This document shows, piece after piece, positions 50,125 through 59,702 of a stretch of DNA of 64,000 nucleotides. The stretch lies in assembly GCA_964574985.1 (NCBI GenBank), contig CAZNPH010000011.1:1-64000 (forward strand). Reading direction: 5' to 3'. Source of the stretch: CAZNPH01 sp964574985. GTDB taxonomy: Bacteria > Bacteroidota > Bacteroidia > Bacteroidales > SM23-62. The number at the start of each line of letters is the position of its first letter. Within the stretch, counting starts at the first letter, position 1. The notes below the pieces were generated by a model that did no database searches, had not been told where the DNA came from, and saw only the letters and a program-made list of their open reading frames with translations. The position numbers and the translations under genes were made by a program.

Positions 50125-52550
50125 ATGAGAAGTGCTGTAATTCCGTGTATCGTCCTTTTCCTTTTTTCTTGTTCCTGTAAACGGACAAAGACAATAAAAA
50201 TGCCTTTCAATGTGCAGACCCTTTTCATAAAGAACGCCAATTGGAAAACCACCACCCGGTTTGAATACAACCATAGTTTTATTGCTCCTCCAAAAAATGA
50301 AGACTGGGATCAATGGTACAGTGAACTCAAAAAATACCGGGATTATATGAGAGAAAACATAAATGATCCTGATATCTATTTTCTTGACTTCAAGTTGGAA
50401 AATCCGGCAGAGCCGAATGATTTTACAAATGCAATAATTAAAATAGATCCATATTTGGGAGAGGATTTGAAGCTTGCGCCCGGAGAAAAAATAGAAATAG
50501 AAGCGAATATCAAACACGTAAATGGCTCAAAAAAGCTTTATTTCGGATATGAATATACACTTCATACGAGGAACAAAAAATTTCACAAATACAGAACTGA
50601 ACCCTATGTTGATTCTATTCTCCTTTCCGAAGCAGTTGACTGGCAAACGATAGCATTTGATACAGAAGTGCCATATTTCAGTACGGACAGTTTCTGGATA
50701 TCCCCGGTAATTACCATTGACAGGGAACATTGCGATGCCCGCACCGCTTTCTTAATAAAAGACCTTCATTATCATTTTCCCTACACAAAGGGACGGGACG
50801 ATCTTTTCAGGGCATACCGGTTCTCCGGACAAAATGTTGGGATTGACCGGCAAATCTATGATCGTCCGCAAATTCAGGATGAAGACAAGAATTTTGTAAT
50901 GGGATTTGTATATATCTGGGATCAAGACTTTTATGACGTTGAAAAGGGCCAATACACCGTAGACCATTATTGTGAGCTGATGAAACAGGAATTCGGGGGC
51001 TTCAATTCAGTCATTTTATGGCAGGGATTTATTATGCTGGGGATAGACCAGAGGAACCAGTTTGATATGCTGAGACGTATGCCCGGTGGATTGGAAAAGA
51101 TGCGGGAAGTGGTGGATCAGTTCCACCAACATGGCATCAAAGTATATGTTTCCTATATGCCCTGGGACGAAACCACCCGGCGTGAAAACATAACCGACCA
51201 GGAAGTCCTTGCTTTTATCCTGGATTCAACAGGTATTGACGGAGTCTATTTCGACACCTTTGCAAACAGGGGAAGAATTTTTCGTGAAGCCGCCGGTAAA
51301 AAGGACAGCAGCATTGTTTTTAGTACTGAGCTTTGCCCATCCATATATGATATCCAGGGCAAGCAGGCCATTACTGCCTCATGGGTGCAATGGGGCCCGC
51401 ATCAACCAACATTTGCAGACGCATATGATGAATTCGGGGTGTTGCACCTGAAATGGATCGTACCTGACCATATGCAATTCCAGATAAAACGCTACCGGCG
51501 GGATCATACCGAAGAAATGATGGCAGCATGGATCAATGGCAGCGGCATGATGGTTTGGGAAAACGTATTCGGGACATGGAACCCGTGGAGCCAGGAAAAC
51601 AAGAAGCAAATACGGAAAATGAATCCCATCTGGCAGCGTTACGCCGATGTATATACCAGTGACAACTGGAAACCTTATTATCCGACCCATGTTGATGGTT
51701 TGAATTTATCTGTATGGGAAAATGATTCAATCACCATGATCAATTTGGTCAATGTTGCGGCGGGAATCCGGCATTATTCCGTTCCGGAAGAATTCGTGTC
51801 AGAAAAAGAATATGTCTTCAATCTGTGGAATGGCCGGAAAATCAATCCCGGGCAGTCTATTCCTGTCAATCAGTTTGGATGCATTCTTTTAAGGAGGGAT
51901 AAGGAAGACAAGTCTTTTACGGCTTTTCTGGGGTATCAGGAAAATATTCACAGTCAAGCCATAACCGGCCCTGATGAATATGCTTATGCCAGATCATTGA
52001 AAGAATATGAGGTATATCAATATCCTGATCAGCCCAAAAATCCTGTCCACGGCTTGTTGCCTGTGAAAGGAGGAATTTATCATCTTGATATCGTGCATAA
52101 TATCAATTCAGGGGGTTGTTATCCCGACCCTGATGCGAAAGAGGATCATGTCTGGAGTGATTACCTGAGGATTGGGAGTAAGAATCATCATTTGAAAATT
52201 GAAACAGGACCTTACCATATCATGCCACGTGTGGTGACCAACGGGGACTATGAAAAATTTCTCCGGGCCACGGGATATGAACCGGAGGTTCCCGGCCATT
52301 TTCTGGCGCACTGGCAAGGCCGTACATGTCCGGATTCTCTGCAGGACAAACCTGTAGTGTATGTAGACATCAATGACGCAAGGGCCTATGCTGTCTGGGC
52401 GGGTATGAGGATCCCCACAGAATATGAATGGCAAACAGGAGCCGAACAAAACGGGGATCAATTCATTTATAATGAAGTGTATGAACTGACCGAAGGGATA
52501 AGGAACGACGGGCACAACCGCTTTATCATGCTTCGTGGTGGTTGCGCATC
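50125..52550 (+). pseudogene. Lipoprotein with GH-like barrel and truncated FGE-sulfatase-type domain
   Basis: The open frame runs 831 residues from ATG 50125. An N-terminal lipobox is seen (VIPCIVLFLFSCSC). The main part (about 200-560) looks like a TIM-barrel glycosidase with YIWDQDFYDVEKGQYTVDHY and GIDGVYFDTFANRGR. A second domain (about 620 to the end) is an FGE/SUMF1-like fold: GPYHIMPRVVTNGDYEKFLR, VYVDINDARAYAVWAGMRIP, TEYEWQTGAE and MLRGGC. Normally RGGC continues with a conserved end; here it switches to frameshifted GH127 sequence (about 52540-52550) and terminates at 52618-52620 out of frame. The FGE-like end is therefore missing. The barrel itself is intact, so part of the protein could still be made. 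Confidence 0.6.
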
Positions 52551-53621
52551 CTGGAGGCCCCGGCGAACAATCCCGGTATGCTTAAGATGTTCGCCTTGCG
52601 GGACGCCAGGCCGCATCTGAATTTGGTTCCCTGGGCCGGTGAGTTTGTGGGCAAATACCTGACCTCGGGAACTCTGGTCCTCCGGATGTCGGAAGACAAG
52701 GAGCTGGAAGAGACTCTGTCCCGGGTGGTGGACCGTTTGATCGAGCTGCAGGCGGAGAACGGTTACCTGGGTCCCTGGCCGGAAGATGAACAATTGCTGG
52801 GACACTGGGATTTGTGGGGACATTACCATGTGTTGCACGGACTCCTGTTGTGGAATGAATACACCGGGGATGAGAGGGCACTGGAATCTGCAAAGCGGGC
52901 AGCGGATCTTATTTGTGATACTTATCTGGATACGGACCGGAGGATCATCGAAGCGGGATCCCCGGAGAAAAACCTTTCCATCATGCACCCCCTTCTGATC
53001 CTGTACCGGAAAACCGGAAATGAACGTTACCTGAAAATGACCGATGAAATACTGGTTGACCTGAAGGAAGGAGGTAATTTTCTGGAGGCCGGACTCAAAG
53101 GGGTGGAAGGAAAAACATTTCCCCTCTGGCTCAGGATTCCCGGATAGTCGAAAAATACCACGGTTACGGTAAACGGAGAACCTGTGCGGGATGTTTCTCC
53201 GGGGAGCTACCTGAAACTGGAGCGTGTGTGGAATGAAGAAGACCGGATCCAACTTGAACTGGATATGAGCATCCGTCACATTGAGGGAGGAAGACGACTC
53301 AAGGGACATGTTTCCATATACAGGGGTCCCTGTCTTTTTGCATTCGATCCCCGTTTCAATCCTGGCATCCGGGAATCATATCCCCTGCACGGGTATATTC
53401 CTTCTCACCGGGTACCTCTGCCCCTGCCGGATGTGGAAAAACTTTCCCAGGCGGATTTGCTGCCTCAGGAAGCCGGGGAATACGGTTCGGGATTGTTCAG
53501 GCCCTGGATGCTGATGGAAATACCAACTGCCGGGGATATGAAGATCATACTGTGTGATTTTGCCACCGCCGGGTATCCAGGCACTTCATACCGGAGCTGG
53601 TTGCGGGCAATACCCGGGTGA
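52551..53621 (+). pseudogene. GH127 beta-L-arabinofuranosidase-like, decayed
   Basis: A glycosidase fragment of the GH127 type. It begins abruptly with NNPGMLKMFALRDARPHLNL, joined to the FGE-like domain, so the N-terminus is missing. The helical-barrel part (LRMSEDKELEETLSRVVDRL, GHWDLWGHYHVLHGLLLW) follows, then jumps from DLKEGGNFLEAGLKG to EGKTFPLWLRIPG, so the middle and most of the catalytic region is absent. A premature TAG stands at 53145-53147 where Trp is expected (RIPGW); the same frame continues with SKNTTVTVNGEPV and the C-terminal beta-sandwich to a normal stop at 53619-53621. Likely originally an alpha/beta-arabinoside enzyme. Non-functional. Confidence 0.75.
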
Positions 53622-53627
53622 AAGACT

Positions 53628-56459
53628 TTATGAATCTGTGGTGAAGGAATAATAACCTGATGGCAGGGAACATTCCGAGATACTTTTACCGGTTTGTTCC
53701 CATTTTACCTGATGGCCTGATGGTCCCTGTATCTGTTTGATCTGCGCGGACCGAAACGGGACAGTTATTCGGGCCGTTGAATTGGCCGGTACAGCGAACG
53801 AAAATTGCATTTTGCCATCCTGACGATGCCATTCGGAAATGATCTTTCCGTAAACCGACTCATGTGAGGTTTCTGCCCGGTCGAGTCCGGGTGCAAAATA
53901 GGGTTTGATCAGAAATAGCTGAAAACCAGGGTTTTCCGGATCGGGACGGATACCCCCCAGTCCGTTTATAAACCAGGCCGTGATGCCGGTATAGGTTGTG
54001 TGGATCTGGCTTTTGTGGAAATCCCAGTACTCAGGCCAGGTGGTGGCTCCGTTTTTCAGCAGGTTGGCGTAACCCGGATATTCTTCCCGGAGGAGGATAT
54101 GGAATACAAGATCCTGGCGTTCAAGTAAACCGGTGAGTATCTTGATCAGTAGAGGAGTGGCGTTTCCCGTATCAAAATATGGATGTTCTCCCGTGATGTC
54201 TTTCAGAAAACTTTCAAGCACGTCATCCCGGAGGCTGTCCGGCGGAATGCCGGTAAACAGAGGGAATGCCTGACGCATCTGGTCGGTGTCCAGATACACC
54301 TTTTTTTGCGGATTATAGTATTTCCGGTGAACGGCTTTTCTCAGTGCCCGGAGTCTTTCCCGGTAAAGTCCGGCATCCTCTGTTTTTCCGAGTGTTTCAG
54401 CTTCCCGTATGGCCAGTTGCAGGTTCCAGGCATAGGCGCAATTATTGTAATGTCTGGCTGCTTCAGAAGGCCCCGGTTCGTAACGTTTGCCCACTTCTTC
54501 CAGGGGAACATCCGGTGCGGGGAATTTACCCGGATGAGGACGGGCCCAGTCTCCCAGTCCCCTGACCCCTGTTCTGGGTTCATAGAAGGGCAAAACACCG
54601 TTTTCCAGCCGGGAATGCAGGAATTCCAGCCAATTCCGGATGGCCGGCCATGTCTTTTCCAGCAACCGCTTATCCCTGTAATGCAGATACGCATGCCAGG
54701 CGAGAAATACCGGTGCGGAGCTCCATAGTGGCCCACCCCCTGCATCATCCCGGGGAGCACAATGGGGAAAATATCCGTTATCATGCTGAACGTCCCGCCA
54801 GTCTTCCAGCCATTTGGTGAAAAATCCGCCTGACTCAAAAGCATTGAGTCCGACCATGATGTTGGCCATGCCGCCTTCCATTCCGTAACCCCGCCTTTCC
54901 CTGTGCGGGCAATCCACTGTAATGCAGTTGAAGGTGTTGGACAGGTAAGTCCACAGATCGGTTTCGAATATCTGGTTAAGCAGACTGTCCGAGCATTTGA
55001 AATGCCCGGTTTGCTTCCTGTCGTTGCTGACCGCCAATGCCCGTATGCAAGATGGTTCGGGTTTGTTCAATGCACCGGACAGGGTGAGATAGCGTCCCGC
55101 GCAGAAATTGAACCGGTGCTTGAAATGCCCCTTGCCCGACTGATTAAGGGTAAGCCTGCTTTTCTGGCCGTACAGCAATATACGGTCCTTCATGTCGGAG
55201 CTCATGATCTCAATGATGGATCCGGGAACTCCCTCAATTTCCAAATCCAGAAAACCGGTAAAGTTCCGGCCAAAATCAATCCGCCAGGCTTTTCTTCCTT
55301 TATATTCCGCTTCTTTGACCGATACCGGTTCCAGTACTGTATGAATCCTGTCGGGTTCGGCCATTTCCGAAGTGACCGTTTTACCGGGAGCGGATTTGAT
55401 TTCAACCGGTTTCCACCGGTCACTGACCCGTTCGCTGAATAAAGTAGAGTTATCCTTTTTACCTGCATCGATCCATTCCCCGCCGAAAGAACACATCCAC
55501 CACTGACCGGCCACCAGCCGGGGATCATTGTTGCAGATACTGCTGTTGCCGGGAGTGCACAGCCAGGTATTGTCACTGGACAGGACCGGCTGGCCCTCCA
55601 ATCGCAATTGTAGCCGGAACAAAGGTTCGAATGATTCCCGGTTCCCGGTTACATGCCGCTGTTTGTCCTGGCGGAAGTAGCCCGGACTAAGAGCCACGCC
55701 AATGGAATTTAATTCCTTTTTCAGAAGGGATGTGATGTCATAACTTACATAGCGGAGCCTGGATTTGGAACTCAGCATGGGGGAAAGAACCCGGTGGCCA
55801 CATCTTTCTCCGTTTACATACAGTTCGTGTATTCCGTCCACCACTATGTGCAGTACCGACCGAAGGGACGTATTATCTACTGTGAATTCTTTCCTGAACA
55901 GGACCGTGGTATCTTCCGTTTCCCCGTCCGGGTATGGGTATCCGATCCAGTCTCCGGTCCAGTCTTGCTCGCACATGGGGCCCATGGTAAATGTGCCGGG
56001 TCGGCTCCATGCAGATGGATTCCCCTTCTGATCCCAGACCCGTATTTTCCAGAAGATCGGGTCGCCTGCGGCGAGGTTTATGCCGTTCCAGGGAACCAGA
56101 TGCTGTTTGTTGCTTTCCTGTTTGCCGGTATCCCATGCATCGAAGTCTTCCAGGTCCAGTTTGTCCTCAGATGTTGAAGCCACGATCCGGTAGGCAGATT
56201 GCCGGAATGGGTGAAGTTCTTTGGACACATTTGTTTTCCAGCTCAGCCGGGGCAGAAAAGTATCTACACCCAGAGGATTTTTCAGGTATTCACAACGGAG
56301 ATCAACCGGACAGATGTGTTGTCCGTCCGTATCATATGTACAGCCGGCAAGAAACATTCCTGCGATCAGGAAAATCACCACGGGGAATAGTTGCCCCGGT
56401 TTTTCAGCGGAAAGCTTATCCGAGTTTTTATTGCTCATGGTTTGGCCTTGCCGGTTCAT
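53628..56459 (-). CDS. GH78 alpha-L-rhamnosidase lipoprotein
   Basis: A 943-residue exported lipoprotein. After the N-terminal cluster MSNKNSDKL there is a hydrophobic segment with lipobox FLAGC (about residue 40). N-terminal beta domains are followed by the GH78 (alpha/alpha)6 barrel: DCPHRERRGYGMEGG carries the catalytic-acid region, and WPEYWDFHKSQIHTTYTG and AWFINGLGGIRPDPENPG are family blocks. It should remove terminal alpha-L-rhamnose from plant or algal glycans in the periplasm. The ATG overlaps the stop of the decayed sulfatase (ATGA), so it depends on that transcript. It appears intact, unlike most neighbours. Confidence 0.92.
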   Translation of the reverse strand: MNRQGQTMSNKNSDKLSAEKPGQLFPVVIFLIAGMFLAGCTYDTDGQHICPVDLRCEYLKNPLGVDTFLPRLSWKTNVSKELHPFRQSAYRIVASTSEDKLDLEDFDAWDTGKQESNKQHLVPWNGINLAAGDPIFWKIRVWDQKGNPSAWSRPGTFTMGPMCEQDWTGDWIGYPYPDGETEDTTVLFRKEFTVDNTSLRSVLHIVVDGIHELYVNGERCGHRVLSPMLSSKSRLRYVSYDITSLLKKELNSIGVALSPGYFRQDKQRHVTGNRESFEPLFRLQLRLEGQPVLSSDNTWLCTPGNSSICNNDPRLVAGQWWMCSFGGEWIDAGKKDNSTLFSERVSDRWKPVEIKSAPGKTVTSEMAEPDRIHTVLEPVSVKEAEYKGRKAWRIDFGRNFTGFLDLEIEGVPGSIIEIMSSDMKDRILLYGQKSRLTLNQSGKGHFKHRFNFCAGRYLTLSGALNKPEPSCIRALAVSNDRKQTGHFKCSDSLLNQIFETDLWTYLSNTFNCITVDCPHRERRGYGMEGGMANIMVGLNAFESGGFFTKWLEDWRDVQHDNGYFPHCAPRDDAGGGPLWSSAPVFLAWHAYLHYRDKRLLEKTWPAIRNWLEFLHSRLENGVLPFYEPRTGVRGLGDWARPHPGKFPAPDVPLEEVGKRYEPGPSEAARHYNNCAYAWNLQLAIREAETLGKTEDAGLYRERLRALRKAVHRKYYNPQKKVYLDTDQMRQAFPLFTGIPPDSLRDDVLESFLKDITGEHPYFDTGNATPLLIKILTGLLERQDLVFHILLREEYPGYANLLKNGATTWPEYWDFHKSQIHTTYTGITAWFINGLGGIRPDPENPGFQLFLIKPYFAPGLDRAETSHESVYGKIISEWHRQDGKMQFSFAVPANSTARITVPFRSAQIKQIQGPSGHQVKWEQTGKSISECSLPSGYYSFTTDS

Positions 56460-57220
56460 TCGAACAGTTCATCCACTTTTTCATAGTCCTGGTATAGCTT
56501 CCAGAGATCGCCGGTCCGTTCCCGGAACCGGTCGATCCTTTTTTTGTATTGCCGGACCAGGTCCCTGTATTCTTCCCTGTATGCCAGGTTGTTTATTTCG
56601 TCCGGGTCGTTTTCCAGGCCCAGCTGACTCCTGAACGAGCGTCCGTGCATACCGTAAGGTCCAGGGTCAATTCCGGTAAAATCCAGCAGGGTCGGTGTGA
56701 TGTCCGCGAAATTGACCATGGCATCGGTGGTGATGCCCTTTTCTTCCTGCCAGGGATCCCTGAAGACAAAAGGCATTCTGATACCTGCGTCATACAGGTT
56801 GGTCTTGGCACCCCGGAAAGGCCTGCCGTTGTCTGAGGTATAAAGGATCACCGTGTTGTCCCACTGGCCTGTTTCCCTGAGGATCCGGATCAGTTCGGCC
56901 ATCCCTTTGTCGGCCCGTTGTGCTGACATGTAATATTTGGCCAGATTTTCCCGGATCCCGGGGAGATCAGGCAGATGGGAAGGGACAATGACCTCTTCGG
57001 GATGTATGGTGTCGGATCCTTCGCGTTTAAAGGGATGATGGGGTTCGAATGTACAGAAATAAAGGAAAAAAGGCGGACCGGTGGTGTCGGAAATGAATTC
57101 CCGCATGTCCCTGGCCAGCTGTTCCGGGGATCGGGAGCTGGCAAAAGGGTAAAAAGGGGCCGCTTCCAGTGGTTTCCAAACATCTTCGGGATATTCCTCC
57201 ATGGAGGGATGGTACTTGAT
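56456..57220 (-). pseudogene. Sulfatase remnant (S1-type), N-terminus and an internal block missing
   Basis: The frame from ATG 57202 reads about 248 residues of sulfatase C-terminal sequence: FASSRSPEQLARDMREFISD, PFFLYFCTFEPHHPFKREG, VILYTSDNGRPFRGAKTNLY and TPTLLDFTGIDPGPYGMHGR. There is no signal peptide and no CxPxR active site, so the N-terminal 100 or more residues are lost. The segment SFRSQLG is joined to LENDPDEINNLA; relatives have around 130 residues between (from memory). Codons upstream of 57202 (KYHPS) still look like the family up to about 57220, where it breaks. Its stop overlaps the GH78 start. It cannot be an active sulfatase. Confidence 0.75.
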
Positions 57221-57287
57221 TGATCTGTATCAATGATTAAAGAAGTAAAGTTAACATTCTCATTAAATTATTCCTATTTTTACGAAG
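57221..57287. other. Divergent intergenic segment
   Basis: Short AT-rich spacer between the sulfatase remnant and the GT2 gene. It probably holds the GT2 promoter, but no clear TAnnTTTG box is seen. Confidence 0.3.
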
Positions 57288-58232
57288 ATGAAAAAATTAT
57301 CCCTGGTCATTTGTGTTTACAACGAAAAGGAGAACATCAAACCCTTGGTGGAGATGGTCCGTGAAGAGCTTTCAGGGTATGATTACGAACTGATCTATGT
57401 GGATGATGGTTCGACGGACGGCACTGCGGATGAGATAAAATCACTGCACGATCCCAACATCGTCCTGGCGGAACTGAAGAAAAATTACGGACAAAGTTCT
57501 GCGCTGGCTGCAGGGATCGAACTGGCCGGCGGGGAATATGTAGTGACCCTTGACGGAGACCTTCAGAACGATCCCGCGGACATCCCCAGGATGCTTAATC
57601 TGGCGGGAAAAGGTGGCTGGGACCTGGTGGCGGGGATTCGCAGCAACCGGAAAGACGGCATCTTTCTTCGCAAGATTCCCAGCCGGATCGCAAATGCGAT
57701 CATCCGCAGGACCACACATGTAAAGATCCGGGACTACGGTTGTACGCTCAAGGTCTTCCGTCAGGAGATCGCCAAGGACCTGGGCCTGTACGGGGAACTT
57801 CACCGGTTTATTCCGGTGCTGGCCAGTCTGGACGGAGCCACCATAACCCAGGTGGAGGTCAGGCACCATGCACGTGTGCATGGACGTTCGAAATACGGGT
57901 TGGGCCGCACATTCAGGGTGATCAGCGACCTTTTGCTGATGCTTTTCCTGAAGAAATACCTTCAGCGCCCCATGCATATTTTCGGGACCACCGGTCTGGT
58001 CATATTCCTGATCGGCGTGCTGATCAATGTATATATGCTGGTCCTGAAATTCATGGGCAGGGACATATGGGGTAAACCTCTTTTGCTGCTTGGCATACTG
58101 CTGATCATTGCCGGCATCCAGCTGGTGACCATCGGGATTGTTGCCGAACTGCAGATGAGGACTTATTATGAATCCCAGCAGAAAAGACCATATAAGGTAA
58201 AAAGGATCACCAGAGGTGAAGAACAGGTATAA
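57288..58232 (+). CDS. GT2 family dolichyl/undecaprenyl-phosphate glycosyltransferase-like
   Basis: A 314-residue membrane glycosyltransferase. The GT-A domain has VICVYNEKENIKPLVEMV, IYVDDGSTDGTADE and TLDGDLQNDP, the DxD-type motif that binds the sugar nucleotide. GYRSNRKDG-like VAGIRSNRKDGIFLRKIPSR and VEVRHHARVHGRSKYG follow. Two C-terminal membrane segments (IFGTTGLVIFLIGVLINVYM, LLLLGILLIIAGIQLVTIGI) match DPM1/ArnC/YkcC-type enzymes, which make lipid-phosphate-linked sugars. The following gene overlaps by 17 bases and encodes a flippase-like protein, so the pair may add sugars to a lipid. Confidence 0.9.
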   Translation: MKKLSLVICVYNEKENIKPLVEMVREELSGYDYELIYVDDGSTDGTADEIKSLHDPNIVLAELKKNYGQSSALAAGIELAGGEYVVTLDGDLQNDPADIPRMLNLAGKGGWDLVAGIRSNRKDGIFLRKIPSRIANAIIRRTTHVKIRDYGCTLKVFRQEIAKDLGLYGELHRFIPVLASLDGATITQVEVRHHARVHGRSKYGLGRTFRVISDLLLMLFLKKYLQRPMHIFGTTGLVIFLIGVLINVYMLVLKFMGRDIWGKPLLLLGILLIIAGIQLVTIGIVAELQMRTYYESQQKRPYKVKRITRGEEQV

Positions 58233-59076
58233 GCATGTGGCCCGGACGATCCTGAAGATCGCTGTTTCTGCGGGTGCCCTTTGTTTTGTGCTTGCCAGGA
58301 TCGATCTGCAGGAGTTATGGATCACCTGGAAGCGGTCGGATGTATCCCTGCTGATCGTGGCCCTGCTCCTGTTTGGCGCTTCAAAACTGATCGCCGCTTT
58401 TCGCCTGAAGCATTTCCTGGGTGCAGCAGGGATGGAACTTTCAAACCGTTACAACCTGAAACTGTATCTGCTGGGCATGTTTTACAATCTGTTCTTCCCG
58501 GGAGGGGTGGGGGGGGACGGATACAAGATATATCTGCTGAACAGGAAATACCGGGTAAAAACTTCCAGGATTTTCTGGTCGCTCCTGATCGACCGCATCA
58601 GCGGGGTGCAGGCCCTGGTTATTCTGGCCGTCATATTTGCATATACCCTTCCTTCCGCACAGTCTGTCCCCTTATGGAAAGTCATCTGGTTGCTGGTGCC
58701 GGTTTCGTTGATCGTGTTTTATCTGGTGGTCCGGAAATTTTTCAATCATTTCAAAAAAATATTCATTCTGTTCAACCTTCATTCACTTGCCGTGCAGGGA
58801 AGCCAGGTGTTGTGTGCACTGGTGATCCTCACTGCCCTGGGCCACACCGGGAATTTCACGGGGTATCTTCTGTTGTTTCTGGTTTCTTCCCTGGTGGCCA
58901 TGGTCCCGGTCAGTATCGGGGGAGCCGGTCTGCGGGAACTGACCTTTCTTTTCGGATCGAAATCCCTGGGGCTCGACCCTGACATTTCCATTGCCCTCAG
59001 CCTGATGTTCTATTTCATTACCCTGGTGGTTTCTTTTTTCGGGATCTATTACAGCATCAAAGGCATCAATGAATAA
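58216..59076 (+). CDS. Flippase-like membrane protein (LPG synthase TM / UPF0104)
   Basis: A 286-residue protein with about seven to eight membrane segments of the lysylphosphatidylglycerol synthase transmembrane family. Landmarks: LGMFYNLFFPGGVGGDGYK and FWSLLIDRISGVQALVILA near the centre and VPVSIGGAGLRELTFLFGSK near the end. The start is GTG at 58216, 17 bases inside the GT2 gene, so the two are translationally coupled. Often found with glycosyltransferases; proposed to act in lipid-linked sugar transport, but function is not established. Followed by hairpins that separate it from the convergent exb genes. Confidence 0.87.
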   Translation: MKNRYKHVARTILKIAVSAGALCFVLARIDLQELWITWKRSDVSLLIVALLLFGASKLIAAFRLKHFLGAAGMELSNRYNLKLYLLGMFYNLFFPGGVGGDGYKIYLLNRKYRVKTSRIFWSLLIDRISGVQALVILAVIFAYTLPSAQSVPLWKVIWLLVPVSLIVFYLVVRKFFNHFKKIFILFNLHSLAVQGSQVLCALVILTALGHTGNFTGYLLLFLVSSLVAMVPVSIGGAGLRELTFLFGSKSLGLDPDISIALSLMFYFITLVVSFFGIYYSIKGINE

Positions 59077-59085
59077 TAAAAAAGA

Positions 59086-59106
59086 GGCCGCCTCAGACGG
59101 CCGCCT
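59086..59106 (+). terminator. GC-rich hairpin after the flippase-like gene
   Basis: GGCCG (59086-59090) pairs with CGGCC (59098-59102). No T tract follows on the plus strand; on the minus strand it is followed by TCTTTTTTATT. It may act for either direction together with the next hairpin. Confidence 0.4.
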
Positions 59107-59160
59107 GTATTATTCATAGGTATTGATTAAATAAGTACCGTTTTAGTCCATACCGGAAAA

Positions 59161-59194
59161 ATAAAAGGCTGCCCCGTTTGAGACAGCCTTTTTG
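59161..59194. terminator. Bidirectional Rho-independent terminator
   Basis: AAGGCTG (59165-59171) pairs with CAGCCTT (59184-59190). T-rich tails exist on both sides (TTTTT to the right; on the minus strand TTTTATTTTT). It separates the plus-strand GT2 operon from the minus-strand exbD genes. Confidence 0.8.
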
Positions 59195-59214
59195 TTGATA
59201 TATGAAAAAATTAT

Positions 59215-59700
59215 TTACAGCTGCAATCTGGGATCTTCGTATTCTTTTCTGGATGAATAATTGATTTTCAATGCACTTGCCTTGCGAAGTTCCATTTTCA
59301 CATCGGTCACGATGCCCATTTTTACATTTTGATCGATCTTCAGCGAGACGGTCATCGTCTTCTGGTTATTCTCGTTCATGGCATCGCGTTCACTGGAAAT
59401 GAAATCCCGGATATCATCCGTAGTGGCAAAACGGTCATTAAGCTGTATCCTGGGTTCGGAACCATACAGCTTCTGCAGATTCGTGTGGGGTTTGCCGATG
59501 TATATGAAGCTAACCAGGGATTTTTTCTCAAGCTTCTTGATCTCGCTGGCATTGGGAACAAGGATGGTTACCTTCAAATTGGTCTCACGCATCACCGTGG
59601 TAACCATAAAGAAAAACAACAGCATGAAAACAATGTCAGGCAGAGATGCCGTGTTGATCGCTTTTACACCTTTTCCTCTGGATTTTTTAAATTTTGCCAT
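59215..59700 (-). CDS. ExbD/TolR-family protein (second copy)
   Basis: A 161-residue membrane protein of the ExbD/TolR type. One N-terminal membrane helix lies at about 22-42 (LPDIVFMLLFFFMVTTVMRE), with the Asp of the helix (PDIVFML) at the usual proton-relay position. The rest is periplasmic with the typical fold. It follows the first ExbD copy by 2 bases. It works with the ExbB-like protein encoded upstream to use proton motive force. The partner (TonB-dependent transport, gliding or another envelope machine) is not shown by the sequence. Confidence 0.9.
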   Translation of the reverse strand: MAKFKKSRGKGVKAINTASLPDIVFMLLFFFMVTTVMRETNLKVTILVPNASEIKKLEKKSLVSFIYIGKPHTNLQKLYGSEPRIQLNDRFATTDDIRDFISSERDAMNENNQKTMTVSLKIDQNVKMGIVTDVKMELRKASALKINYSSRKEYEDPRLQL

Positions 59701-59702
59701 GA

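Noticed and set aside
52200..52550. FGE-like domain as the maturase of the neighbouring sulfatases
   Set aside because: The domain is truncated and fused to a lipoprotein; bacterial sulfatase maturation in this group normally uses a separate radical SAM enzyme or intact FGE.
37217..57287. Classical polysaccharide utilisation locus
   Set aside because: There are sulfatases and glycosidases, but no SusC/SusD pair, hybrid two-component sensor or anti-sigma system.
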